Positions 25,879-34,459 of a DNA stretch of 64,000 bases are shown in pieces (positions within the stretch are counted from its first letter, which is position 1; each line of letters starts with the position of its first letter). The notes under the pieces are model-generated. The model searched no databases, was not told where the DNA came from, and saw only the letters and a program-made list of their open reading frames with translations. The stretch is taken from NCBI GenBank assembly GCA_965261315.1, contig CBDHDM010000006.1, positions 4,330-68,329 of the forward strand. Reading direction: 5' to 3'. The position numbers were made by a program, and so were the translations under genes. This DNA is from Endozoicomonas sp965261315. Lineage in GTDB: Bacteria; Pseudomonadota; Gammaproteobacteria; Pseudomonadales; Endozoicomonadaceae.

Positions 25879-26208
25879 ATGACGGCTTTGATTGAAATTG
25901 AACACCCATCAGGGGGGAAGGTCCGCGTGGCAGTGATGTCGCTGCAGACCTGTGAAGTTTATTACGAGGCTGAGCCGATCCTCAAAGCAATGGATTTTCC
26001 TGATTACGAGAACATCTTCAGGCGGCTATGCAGGGGCCCTATTCGACTGGATGACCTGGACGAGTCGGTTGTTGTGATTCCGGCCAGCGATGTAAGGCGG
26101 CTGCTCAGTCACTGCTTTGATGTGGCGGCAGAACACCTTGGACGATGGTTACTGGACGATGCCCGACGGGAAGCGTTGCACCGGGCACGACAGCTTTATC
26201 TGTTTTGA
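25879..26208 (+). CDS. Hypothetical protein of the integrative module
   Basis: A 109-residue protein starting at the ATG at 25879, behind CAAGGAGCC (good ribosome-binding site). It is acidic to neutral and soluble, with VYYEAEPILKAMDFPDYENIFRRL and ASDVRRLLSHCFDVAAEHLGRWLLDDARREALHRARQL. The first segment faintly recalls phage BRO/antirepressor N-termini, but this is weak. It lies in the same rightward block as the AlpA-like and integrase genes. Confidence 0.7.
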   Translation: MTALIEIEHPSGGKVRVAVMSLQTCEVYYEAEPILKAMDFPDYENIFRRLCRGPIRLDDLDESVVVIPASDVRRLLSHCFDVAAEHLGRWLLDDARREALHRARQLYLF

Positions 26209-26409
26209 TTTGAACAACCCCGGAATCCGGTCTCGTATAAGGGCAGATTTCGGTCTCTATGGCCATTTTGAACGGTGATACAGGCCAATAGATACCAGAA
26301 ATCGGGGCGTATTTACCCTGTGGCGACCGACCTATTAGACCGGATATCGGGGAACTTCTTAGATATACCACTGGATATAAGATTTACAGGCATTAAAGGC
26401 CAGGGAGCT

Positions 26410-26640
26410 ATGGCTATGGAAGAAGCGTTACTGCTTAGTGAAGATGAAGTGGAGGATATCACCGGCTATCAAAAACCAAAACGTCAGCTAAGGGCGCTGG
26501 AGCAGTTGGGGATTCGTGCCAAACAGAATGCCCGTGGTCGGGTGGTGGTCTCCCGTCGCCATGCAGAGCGGGTATTGGCGGGTACTGACCAGAAGTCGTC
26601 CGTATCGGCGGTGCCTGACTTTGGCTGGATGGACGATTAA
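26410..26640 (+). CDS. DUF4224 domain protein
   Basis: A 76-residue protein matching the short DUF4224 family: LLLSEDEVEDITGYQKPKRQLRALEQLGIRAKQNARGRVVVSR. DUF4224 proteins are typically encoded just upstream of phage or island integrases, as here. The chosen ATG at 26410 has AGGGAG immediately upstream (rather close); the ATG at 26416 is an alternative. The frame runs back to 26275 without support. The stop overlaps the region preceding the next small gene. Confidence 0.82.
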   Translation: MAMEEALLLSEDEVEDITGYQKPKRQLRALEQLGIRAKQNARGRVVVSRRHAERVLAGTDQKSSVSAVPDFGWMDD

Positions 26641-26657
26641 TGCAAGAGGAGCGCACG

Positions 26658-27125
26658 ATGAGCATGACCAAAAAAATGAAAGAGGCTTTCTGGCAGGACA
26701 TTGTTCTCAGGCAGGTGAGCCAGAATGGGCGGTTTCTGGCGCTGTATCTGTTGAACTGCCCCCACGGTAACAGCCTGGGTGTTTTTTCGCTGACAGAGGC
26801 CTATGCGCTGGCTGACCTGCAGTGGGATCGTCCGGTACTGATGACCGCTCTTGAGGAGCTTAAAGGTATTGGCTTCCTGGATTACTGCGCTGGTGGTCTC
26901 TGGATCAGCCTGCTGGGGTATCAGCAGTTCTCGCCAGCGGCCAATGGCAAGCAGCTGGAAGGGCGTATCCGCCAGCTGGAAAGGCTGCCTGCACTGAATC
27001 TTACTATTGAGCCGATAGTGCGGTTGCTGAAGTTATCGGCGCATGCCTGCTTTACCAACCATATGGCGTATATCAGCCGTATTGATGCCGTATATATACG
27101 CTATACCGGGCGCGGCAGGGCATGA
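26658..27125 (+). CDS. Hypothetical protein of the integrative module
   Basis: A 155-residue protein starting at the ATG at 26658 with AAGAGGAGCG upstream, 17 bases after the DUF4224 gene. The first two thirds form a predicted winged-helix-like domain (FWQDIVLRQVSQNGRFLALYLLNCPHGN, FSLTEAYALADLQWDRPVLMTALEELKGIGFLDY), similar in style to the 25.4-kb protein. It may be a DNA-binding replication or regulatory factor of the element. No family name can be given. Confidence 0.7.
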   Translation: MSMTKKMKEAFWQDIVLRQVSQNGRFLALYLLNCPHGNSLGVFSLTEAYALADLQWDRPVLMTALEELKGIGFLDYCAGGLWISLLGYQQFSPAANGKQLEGRIRQLERLPALNLTIEPIVRLLKLSAHACFTNHMAYISRIDAVYIRYTGRGRA

Positions 27126-27175
27126 TGATTCGACAATAACCCCGGCAAGGTTGAATAACCGTGCTATTACATCAA

Positions 27176-27204
27176 GGCCGGACGCTTATTCTCCGGCCTT
27201 TTTT
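27176..27204 (+). terminator. Intrinsic terminator upstream of the integrase
   Basis: GGCCGGA / TCCGGCC, a perfect 7-bp GC-rich stem with a 9-base loop followed by six T. It ends the small-gene block and separates it from the integrase start 22 bases downstream, so the integrase would need read-through or a very compact promoter. Confidence 0.9.
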
Positions 27205-27225
27205 AATGAACCTGAAGGACACTTT

Positions 27226-28281
27226 ATGACAAAAATGCAAAAACTCTGTAAGCGGGTTTACTGGTACCGTAAGAAGTGGCAGTTCAGGCCCGCTGCCCAT
27301 CACAAGCAGGCATTGAAAAAAATGGATCTGCCCACCGGCTGGGTTGCGTTGAGTGCCGATGATGATCAGGCCCTGAAAGCGCTGGGTGAGCTGCTCGATC
27401 GGATTGATCAACACTCTGGCCTGATGACGGGCATGAAGCGGCTGTTTGATCGTTATGAGCAAGAGGTGGTACCTGCCCTTGGGGCTCGTACCCAGAAAGA
27501 CAAGAAAGACCATCTGAAACGGTTACGACGTACCTTTGGCCATATGGAGCCAGATCAGATTACTACCGCTATGGTGCAGGCTTATGTGGATCGCCGGGGT
27601 AAGAGCAGCCACAGTCAGGCGAACCAGGAGGCCAGTACCCTGAGCCAGTCCCTGAGACGTGCCAGAGTCTGGGGCATGATGAATGGGGCTAATCCTGTGG
27701 ACGGTATTATCCGGTTTCAATTGAAGGCCAGAGAGCGATTGCCGACGCTGGCGGAACTGATGGTATTCAAGCAGCATGCTGTTCCTTTTATTGCGGCCTA
27801 TACCGACCTGAAGCTGGAGATCGGTCTTCGTCAGGAGGATTTGCTGAACCTGAACATGAAAGAGCATTTCTTTGATGATGGCATCCGGGTGCGGACGGGA
27901 AAAACGGGCAAACGGCTTTTCTTTCCGTGGACGGATCACCTTCGTTCGGTAGTGGCGAGAATTCGTTCATTCAATAAGGTAGACAGTGATTACCTGATGT
28001 GCGGTCCTGATGGTAAAGCATTAAAAAAAGGGACCTTCAGTGACCGCTGGAAGCGGAGTATGGCCAGGGCGCTGTCTGCTAAAGAAGAACCGCTGCTTGA
28101 ACGTTTTCATGAACATGACATTCGTGCCACTCATGCCACGCTGGTGGAGGAGAAAGCAGGTGTTGAAACCGCATCTCTGAATCTGGGGCATGACAACCTG
28201 AAGACTACCCGCATGTATTTGCGGGGTAAAAAGTATGAGCGTACAACACCGTTTTCAGAGGTGGTAAACGACAGGATTTAA
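27226..28281 (+). CDS. Tyrosine recombinase / integrase
   Basis: A 351-residue site-specific recombinase that would integrate and excise the element. An N-terminal SAM-like core-binding domain (LFDRYEQEVVPALGARTQKDKKDHLKRL) is followed by the catalytic domain: the first Arg region LKLEIGLRQEDLLNLN, the Lys in RVRTGKTGKRLFFPW, the box-II HDIRATHATLVEE, then LNLGHDNLKTTRMYLRGKKY with the His and the nucleophilic Tyr. It starts at the ATG at 27226, eight bases after GAAGGA. No attachment site could be identified. The tandem tRNA-Ser genes lie 1.6 kb downstream, separated by an insertion sequence. Confidence 0.92.
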   Translation: MTKMQKLCKRVYWYRKKWQFRPAAHHKQALKKMDLPTGWVALSADDDQALKALGELLDRIDQHSGLMTGMKRLFDRYEQEVVPALGARTQKDKKDHLKRLRRTFGHMEPDQITTAMVQAYVDRRGKSSHSQANQEASTLSQSLRRARVWGMMNGANPVDGIIRFQLKARERLPTLAELMVFKQHAVPFIAAYTDLKLEIGLRQEDLLNLNMKEHFFDDGIRVRTGKTGKRLFFPWTDHLRSVVARIRSFNKVDSDYLMCGPDGKALKKGTFSDRWKRSMARALSAKEEPLLERFHEHDIRATHATLVEEKAGVETASLNLGHDNLKTTRMYLRGKKYERTTPFSEVVNDRI

Positions 28282-28358
28282 GGTTTTCCTCCAAAGGGGC
28301 AAAACTGGCCCAGTTTCACAGTACGATTGTTCTGTAGGTCTCAATGACCGGTTATTAA

Positions 28359-29703
28359 GGCTCTTCGTCGTTTCATATGGATTTCAGGATATCCGCCACA
28401 GGGCTGGCTATCAGGTAAATCATCGTGATAAAAGTCCCTGTATTACGGTAACCTTTTGCCCTTGCCCTGGCTGCCTGAAACAGACTGTTCAGCCCTTCCA
28501 TTCGTGCATTGGTATACGTCGAATACCAGCGTTGCAGAATCTTATCAGCATGACGTTCAACCGTTTCCAAAGCTTTGCGTACCGGCTCCAGGATTTCTAT
28601 GTATCCCAACTCCTTCCGTGCATAACCGATGAAATGACTAAGTCGCCAGCGGGCTGCCCTGATGGTTTCAGCTTTACGGATCCAGCGTAGCTTTTCCTTG
28701 ATCTTCCAGGCCGTGCCTGTATGTAAGTCACTGGTCTCCAGTTCTGCAAGTGCTTCAACTTGTTTCTCTGTCAATGGCCCGTCTGCGTTCTTCAGAATCG
28801 CCCAGCGAAGCTCTTTCGGCAGGTGTTGTAACTTACGCTCAGCCTTACGCACGTCGTCTAATGCCGTGGTAAACAATTGCACAACATGAAACCAGTCAAT
28901 GGTCACATTGGCATTGGGGAGTTCTTCTTTCGTTGCGGCCAGGAAAGCTTTGGACATATCACAAACCACCTCCAGAATATTTTCTGCCTTGCCCTGATGC
29001 TCTTCGAGAAAGGTCTTGAAATCCCTGACTGTCTGCTTGCCTTTGCCGGGCGTCGCGAACAACACCGGCTTATCCGAACGATCCATGTCGATGAATACGG
29101 TAACGTAGTTATGACCTCGTTTTGAGGCTGTTTCATCAAGACCGATGGCTTTCAGCTCAGCGAAGTTCATCTCAAGCAGCGCTCTGCTGACGTAGTGCTT
29201 GATAACCCGCCAGATACGTTTATCCGCGACACCAATGTACTCTGCACAGGCCTTGACGGGCATTTCACGAGCCAACATCAACAGAGCCTGTTCAAATAAA
29301 AGTGTGAACTTGCTGCCTTCTCTGGCCCAGGGTACATGAATACGACGTATACCGTGTTCTTCACAGTTGGTCCGAGGGACATTTGCAGTAATGAAGCAGT
29401 GGTGCTGGAAGAAATTCAGGTGTCGCCAGGTGAGTTCTTTGAAGTCATGTGCAGGGCAGGCCTTGCCACAGCAGGGGCATGGATAGAGGCTGCCACGATC
29501 AGCAGCCACCTTGAGCGTAAGGGTACTGGGTTTGGTTGAAGTATCCAGATGCTGACTCACCAGTTTCCATGGAAATTGTAAGCCGAGGCCGAGTATAAAA
29601 ATCTGATTTCCATCCATGGGCAGGACACTTCTTCTGAGGTGAAAAAAAGAAGGGTCTTTTACAGAAATTTGATTACAAAATCCACATCAAAGGACGAGGA
29701 GCC
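28359..29703 (-). mobile_element. ISL3-family insertion sequence, complete
   Basis: The element is about 1,345 bp. Left end GGCTCTTCGTCGTTTCATAT (28359 onward) and right end, read inward on the other strand, GGCTCCTCGTCCTTTGATGT (from 29703) match at 22 of the first 26 positions. The 8-bp target duplication GTTATTAA is perfect at 28351-28358 and 29704-29711, the size expected for ISL3. One transposase gene fills the element. It landed in noncoding DNA between the integrase and the tRNA genes. Confidence 0.93.
28373..29617 (-). CDS. ISL3-family transposase
   Basis: A 414-residue transposase. The N-terminal zinc-ribbon region is YPCPCCGKACPAHDF, followed by WRHLNFFQHHCFITANVPRTNCEEHG. The DDE catalytic core is seen as AIGLDETASKRGHNYVTVFIDMD (first Asp), VVCDMSKAF and IDWFHVVQLF (second Asp), with the final Glu in NARMEGLNSLFQAARARAKGYRN. 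The frame is intact, the ends of the element are conserved and the target duplication is perfect, so the copy is young and probably functional. Confidence 0.94.
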   Translation of the reverse strand: MDGNQIFILGLGLQFPWKLVSQHLDTSTKPSTLTLKVAADRGSLYPCPCCGKACPAHDFKELTWRHLNFFQHHCFITANVPRTNCEEHGIRRIHVPWAREGSKFTLLFEQALLMLAREMPVKACAEYIGVADKRIWRVIKHYVSRALLEMNFAELKAIGLDETASKRGHNYVTVFIDMDRSDKPVLFATPGKGKQTVRDFKTFLEEHQGKAENILEVVCDMSKAFLAATKEELPNANVTIDWFHVVQLFTTALDDVRKAERKLQHLPKELRWAILKNADGPLTEKQVEALAELETSDLHTGTAWKIKEKLRWIRKAETIRAARWRLSHFIGYARKELGYIEILEPVRKALETVERHADKILQRWYSTYTNARMEGLNSLFQAARARAKGYRNTGTFITMIYLIASPVADILKSI

Positions 29704-29849
29704 GTTATTAACAATGGAGAAAAAGCTGTTAATTGAACAGATGTTCCGGGGCAAAGTTTCACAAGTGTGAAATTTTCGACCGTTTCACAGTGCATTTTTA
29801 GAGCAGGAGATCAGAAGATAATGACTTGTCAAACAGGAGAAATAAGAAG

Positions 29850-29940
29850 TGGCGGAGGGACAGGGATTCGAACCCTGGGTAGGCTATTAACCTACGCTGG
29901 TTTTCAAGACCAGTGCATTCAACCGCTCTGCCATCCCTCC
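29850..29940 (-). tRNA. tRNA-Ser(TGA), copy 1
   Basis: 91 bases including the encoded CCA. The acceptor stem is GGAGGGA/TCCCTCC, the anticodon loop is CTTGAAA with TGA, the long class-II variable arm is GTAGG-TTAATAG-CCTAC, and the T-arm is CAGGGTTCGAATCCCTG. Compared with copy 2, the changes in the anticodon stem and variable arm are compensatory, so both copies fold. Confidence 0.96.
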
Positions 29941-29986
29941 AAAGGATTTTTTTCTATCGCAGTATGCATTAGAAAAAGTGCAGAAA

Positions 29987-30077
29987 TGGCGGAGGGACAG
30001 GGATTCGAACCCTGGGTGGGCTATTAACCCACGCCGGTTTTCAAGACCGGTGCTTTCAACCGCTCAGCCATCCCTCC
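29987..30077 (-). tRNA. tRNA-Ser(TGA), copy 2
   Basis: 91 bases including CCA. The acceptor and T-arms are the same as in copy 1; the anticodon is TGA and the variable arm is GTGGG-TTAATAG-CCCAC. It lies upstream of copy 1 on the minus strand, 46 bases apart, so the two are probably cotranscribed. Confidence 0.96.
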
Positions 30078-30282
30078 GCGACGTGGCAATAGTACCTGAA
30101 ATCAGAATTCTGTCAACGTCTTGATAATTGGTAATCTTTTTCTATGCTCCGAGCTCAAGGCTTGGCGATATAGCCGATGGCTTTCAGGTATGGAAAATGT
30201 CAGGAATTGTTTAAAACTATAGCCCCAGTAAATGGGTCTGATATAATGATTGGTATTACATCTATATAGAGGAATGACAAAG

Positions 30283-30954
30283 ATGGACCGCAAACCCGTG
30301 ATGACTGCTGCTTCTACCAGCCTGGGTGCAGGCGTTGAAATCAATAAGGTTCTTCGCAATACCTACATGCTTTTGGGCATGACTTTGCTGTTCAGTGCTG
30401 CCACTGCAGGCGTTGCCATGGCTCTGCAAATCAGCCAAATGACTGCACTGGTGCTCTCTCTGGTAGGTTTTGGCCTGTTGTTTGTTGTTAATAAGACTGC
30501 CGACTCTGCCAAGGGTATTGTGGCCGTATTTGCCTTTACCGGCGTGCTTGGTGCCGCGTTGGGACCCATGCTGAACCATTATCTGGGAATGGTTAATGGT
30601 CCTTCGCTGATTATGCAGGCGCTGGGCGGAACTGCAGTGGTGTTCTTTGCCTTGTCCGCTTATGTCCTGACCACACGTAAGGACTTCTCTTTCATGGGCG
30701 GCTTCCTGATGGTCGGCCTGATTGTGGCTGTGGTTGCCAGTATTGCCCTGATGTTCTTTAACGTTCCAGCAGCAAGCATGGCACTGTCTGCCCTTATTGT
30801 TCTGCTGATGTCAGGTTTTATCCTGTTCGACACCAGCCGGATTATCCACGGTGGTGAGACTAACTACATTCGTGCCACTGTGTCGCTTTATCTGGACATT
30901 TATAACCTCTTTACTGCTCTCCTTCATCTGCTGGGCGCTACCAGTGACGATTGA
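30283..30954 (+). CDS. yccA: BI-1 / YccA-like inner membrane protein
   Basis: A 223-residue Bax inhibitor-1 family membrane protein with about seven hydrophobic segments. Family pattern: VLRNTYMLLGMTLLFSAATAG at the start, GPSLIMQALGGTAVVFFALSAYVL in the middle, and FILFDTSRIIHGGETNYIRATVSLYLDIYNLF at the end, with the conserved Asp residues. E. coli YccA is an inner-membrane modulator of FtsH proteolysis, and this protein probably has the same role. The start at 30283 has AGAGGAATGAC upstream at good spacing; an intrinsic terminator follows. Confidence 0.93.
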   Translation: MDRKPVMTAASTSLGAGVEINKVLRNTYMLLGMTLLFSAATAGVAMALQISQMTALVLSLVGFGLLFVVNKTADSAKGIVAVFAFTGVLGAALGPMLNHYLGMVNGPSLIMQALGGTAVVFFALSAYVLTTRKDFSFMGGFLMVGLIVAVVASIALMFFNVPAASMALSALIVLLMSGFILFDTSRIIHGGETNYIRATVSLYLDIYNLFTALLHLLGATSDD

Positions 30955-30976
30955 TTGCTAAACAGACTTATCTCGG

Positions 30977-31002
30977 GCCCCGCCAATTGGCGGGGCTTTT
31001 TT
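30977..31002 (+). terminator. Intrinsic terminator after yccA
   Basis: GCCCCGCC-AATT-GGCGGGGC, a perfect 8-bp stem with a tetraloop, followed by six T. Confidence 0.95.
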
Positions 31003-31081
31003 ATGGTTTCATAAATCTGGCTGATAATGTTTTCTGTTAAGATGAATTAGTTCCAGATTGACTTAATCAAAGGTTACCGTT

Positions 31082-31474
31082 ATGAAGTTTGCATTGGCCG
31101 TATACGGAGCTCCGGCCAACAGTCAGGCTCCCCAGAGTGCGCTGCATTTTGCCAGGGCTGTGGTGGCTCAGGGGCATGAAATTGTCAGACTGTTCTTTTA
31201 TCAGGACGGCGTGAATACCGCGACGGCGATCGCCCAGCCACCTCAGGATGAGTCCAATCTGCCCAATGAGTGGCAGGCGTTTATCCAGGAGCATGAACTG
31301 GATGCCGTGGTTTGCATTGCAGCGGCATTGCGAAGGGGGGTGGTTGACCAGGCAGAAGCTGAGCGCTATCAGCTGCCTAGCCATAATCTCCGCGCCGGTT
31401 ATGAACTGTCAGGGCTTGGGCAGTTACTGGATGGGGCTCTTATGGCTGATCGACTTATTACCTTTGGAGCTTGA
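31082..31474 (+). CDS. tusD: Sulfurtransferase TusD
   Basis: A 130-residue DsrE-family protein. TusD accepts persulfide sulfur from TusA in the TusBCD relay that feeds TusE and MnmA for 2-thiouridine at the wobble base of Lys, Glu and Gln tRNAs. The active Cys is C78 in VVCIAAALRRGVVD, in the same place as in E. coli TusD. KFALAVYGAP at the start is also typical. The three tus genes are nearly contiguous (one base to TusC, overlap TusC-TusB). tusE is not in the operon. Confidence 0.95.
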   Translation: MKFALAVYGAPANSQAPQSALHFARAVVAQGHEIVRLFFYQDGVNTATAIAQPPQDESNLPNEWQAFIQEHELDAVVCIAAALRRGVVDQAEAERYQLPSHNLRAGYELSGLGQLLDGALMADRLITFGA

Positions 31475-31475
31475 T

Positions 31476-31835
31476 ATGAGCCAATCAGTCTGCATTATTT
31501 CTACACGGGCACCTTATAGCGGCCAGGCAGCCAGGGAAGCGCTTGATGCCGCACTGGTTTCTGCTTCCTACGAGATTCCAACCAGTCTTTTGCTGATGGG
31601 GGATGGGGTTTTTCAGTTACTGAAGGGGCAGGAGGCCAGTGATATTCCCCGTAAGAATCTTTCGGCCATGCTGCAAGTGCTGCCTCTATACGGCATAGAG
31701 ACCATCCATGTAGATCAGGTTTCTCTGGATGAGCGTAGTCTGAATGTCGCAGACCTTCATGATGCAATAACGATTCTGGGTCAGGGGGAGTTGCCTCTGT
31801 TTATCCAGAAGCATTCAAAGGCCCTTAATTTCTGA
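31476..31835 (+). CDS. tusC: Sulfurtransferase complex subunit TusC
   Basis: A 119-residue DsrF-type partner of TusD in the heterohexameric TusBCD complex. Characteristic segments are IISTRAPYSGQAAREALDAALVSASYE and LLLMGDGVFQLLKGQ, as in TusC. The start at 31476 has TTTGGAG upstream, and the gene ends in TGATG overlapping the tusB start. The frame stays open upstream inside tusD, which is not the real start. Confidence 0.94.
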   Translation: MSQSVCIISTRAPYSGQAAREALDAALVSASYEIPTSLLLMGDGVFQLLKGQEASDIPRKNLSAMLQVLPLYGIETIHVDQVSLDERSLNVADLHDAITILGQGELPLFIQKHSKALNF

Positions 31836-32116
31836 TGAAAACACTGCATACCGTAAATAAGTCTGGCCAGCCTATGGCGTTTTGTCTTCGGGCTGTTGCT
31901 GCTGGGGATTCTGTATTGCTGATTGAGGACGGTGTTTATGAGCTGCTCTCATCTGGCAAGAAGATCGAAGCGCTACCTGATAACTGTTCGCTGTTTGTAC
32001 TGAATGTTGATGCAAGGGCGCGTGGTGTTTCTTTGCCTGAACACATTAAAGCCATTGGTTATGACGATTTTGTCGCTCTGTCTGTTGATCATGACAACGT
32101 GTTGTCATGGTTTTGA
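31835..32116 (+). CDS. tusB: Sulfurtransferase complex subunit TusB
   Basis: A 93-residue DsrH-type subunit. MKTLHTVNKSGQ, then AAGDSVLLIEDGVYELL and the C-terminal YDDFVALSVDHDNVLSWF match TusB. The start overlaps the end of tusC by one base (TGATG). No obvious terminator follows before the oligopeptidase B locus. Confidence 0.92.
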   Translation: MKTLHTVNKSGQPMAFCLRAVAAGDSVLLIEDGVYELLSSGKKIEALPDNCSLFVLNVDARARGVSLPEHIKAIGYDDFVALSVDHDNVLSWF

Positions 32117-32270
32117 GTTATATTATACAATCATATATCTTGAGATAAACTAATCAGCAGGCATTACCTGTAGCAGCCCAACCACTGAACTTTTTTCAGT
32201 ACTGCTGAAAAACAGTTTATTATCTTTACTGATTATCTCTTTGATGTTGTCAGCTTCCGAGGAATACCAT

Positions 32271-34370
32271 TTGAAAGCACCTGTTGCTCCTAAAATTCCG
32301 CACTCAATTGTTCAGCATGGGCAGACTCGTATTGATGAGTATCACTGGTTGAGGGATGAGCACTGGTTGAGGGATGAGCACTGGCAGAAAATCGTGGCAG
32401 GGGATCTGGATTTTAAAAATCCGGAGATTCTGGAGTATCTGAAAGCTGAAAGTGCCTATAAAGATGCTCAAATGGAGGATAGTAAGGCTGTTCAGGAGCA
32501 TCTCTATCAGGAGATTTTGTCTCGGATTAAAGAAGACTATCAGTCCTGGCCGGTTAAAAAAGGCGACTTTCTCTATTACTACCGGGAAGAAAAGGGCAAA
32601 AACTATCCGATTCTCTGTCGCCGCAAAGCCACAATGGATGCACCTGAAGAGATCTGTGTGGATGTTAACCGGGAGGCAGATGGGAAAGACCTTTATATGT
32701 TTGGTCCTTCTGTAACCAACCGTGCAAACTCTTTTCTGGCTTATGGCTATAACCTTACCGGCTCCATGGAGCGAACCATTCGGGTCAGAAACCTGCAGAC
32801 TGGGCTGGATAGCGAATGGTCTTTCCATAACAGTACCGGTTCGATCCTGTGGGTTGATGATGAGCATCTGCTGGTTGTTGAGCGTGATGAGCAGGCTCGT
32901 GGTAAAAATGTCTACAAGGTAAATATTCATCAGGGGCCTGAACAGAAAGTTCTGGTTTTCTCAAAGCCTGATGAGTTTGACGGGATGTTCCTGTCTCTGG
33001 CAGAAACCACCGATCATGAATATGTCATGGTTTACCTTAACAGTGGCTCCAGTCAGGTTGTTTATGTTTCACCTCGCTCTTCCATAGACTTCCGTCTTTT
33101 CGCCCATGGTACGGACGATGTGGTTTTTAATCTGGACCACTTCAGAAATGATTTTTATATTCTGACCAATATTGATGGTGCCAATAACTTTCAACTGTTT
33201 AAAACACCGGTAAGCCAGTGGGATCAAAAACAAGTGGCAGCTGATTCAGGCCGAGAGCGACAGCATCAGCCTTACCGATATTCATTTCTACAGCCATTAT
33301 CTGATTATCGAGCAGAAAAATAACGAGAGAGCGCTTGATGAGCTCGTGGTTCAGGACATGGGCTCAGGGCAAAAAGATCGGGTATCCATGCCTGATGAAG
33401 CCTATGAACTGGATTTCTCCGGTGACTGGGATCATAACGCTACCCGGGTTCGTCTGGATTATTCCTCTCCCATAAGGCCCAGTACCGTTCTTGAGCTTGA
33501 TCTGACAACCGTTCAAACGACAGCGGTATATACCCGCGAGACACCTAACTTTGACCCGGATAAATATGAGGTCAAACGTGAGTATGCCAGTGCCCGCGAC
33601 GGTGAACGGATACCGGTCACCATTATTCATAGAAAAGGCCTTGTTCAGGATGGTTCTCACCGTGCCCTGGTATACGGCTATGGTTCATACGGTTATGGTA
33701 TGACGGCTGGTTTTTCTTCAAAGCTGTTCAGTCTGGTTGATCGTGGCTTTGTATACGCAACCGCTCATATTCGTGGTGGTGATGAAAAAGGGTATCAGTG
33801 GTATCTCAATGGCAAAATGCGCCATAAGATGAATACGTTTACTGATTTTATTGATGCTACGGAATATCTGGATCGAGCCAGGGGTATACCAGTAAGGGCC
33901 AAGTCGCCATCAATGGTGGCAGTGCCGGTGGACTGTTAATGGGGACTGTGACCAACCTGCGTCCAGACTTGTTTGGCTGTGTGATCGCAGATGTCCCTTT
34001 TGTGGATGTGATCAATACTATCAGTGATGCTTCTCTGCCACTGACCCCGCCAGAATGGGAAGAGTGGGGGAACCCGGTTGCCAGTGCTGATAATTTTGCC
34101 TATATCATGAAGTACTCGCCCTACGACAATGTCCAGTCCATGGATTATCCGCCGATGCTGTTTAATTCCGGTATCTCGGATGAACAGGTGACTTACTGGG
34201 AGCCGGCCAAGATGGTGGCACGGTTAAGAGCCTTGAAAACCGATGATAATCTGTTGCTTCTGAACATGAATATGCATGCAGGGCATGCAGGTGCCAGCAA
34301 GCGGTATGAGTGGATTGATGAAGAGGCGTTTAATTATGCCTTTATTTTGAAGTGTTTTGGTTTGAACTAG
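32271..34370 (+). pseudogene. Oligopeptidase B (S9A serine peptidase), two frameshifts
   Basis: A prolyl-oligopeptidase family enzyme that cuts after basic residues in short peptides. The likely start is the TTG at 32271, seven bases after GAGGA; ATG 32244 is the alternative. The beta-propeller part (DEYHWLRDEHW, ISRIKEDYQSWPVKKGDFLYYYREE) breaks near 33231, where removal of one base restores KWQLIQAESDSISLTDIHFY. A second break near 33880 separates KGYQWYLNGKM from the catalytic INGGSAGGLLMG (nucleophile Ser). SGISDEQVTYWEP follows with the catalytic Asp, and the His lies in NMNMHAGHAGAS. All triad residues are encoded. Two single extra bases, in a region with more of them, suggest sequence error. 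Confidence 0.85.
32343..32384. repeat. 18-bp in-frame tandem duplication in oligopeptidase B
   Basis: CACTGGTTGAGGGATGAG occurs twice in a row (32343-32360, 32361-32378), followed by a third CACTGG, giving HWLRDEHWLRDEHW. Family members carry a single WLRD here, so this is a recent duplication or an assembly artefact. Confidence 0.9.
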
Positions 34371-34459
34371 TTTGATTGTATAAATTACAGGGCTGCTTTT
34401 TCAGCACAACAGTGACTGGTAGCCCTTCCTGATAAAAACTGAAAAGCGGGAGCTGCCTA

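Noticed and set aside
28828..28846. A TGTTGTAACTTA sequence resembling a Ter site.
   Set aside because: It is inside the ISL3 transposase gene, misses the conserved 5' bases of the Ter consensus, and is expected by chance.
29767..30027. An 86-codon plus-strand frame with GFEPWVGY-like residues.
   Set aside because: It is the antisense translation of the two tRNA-Ser genes, a common misannotation.
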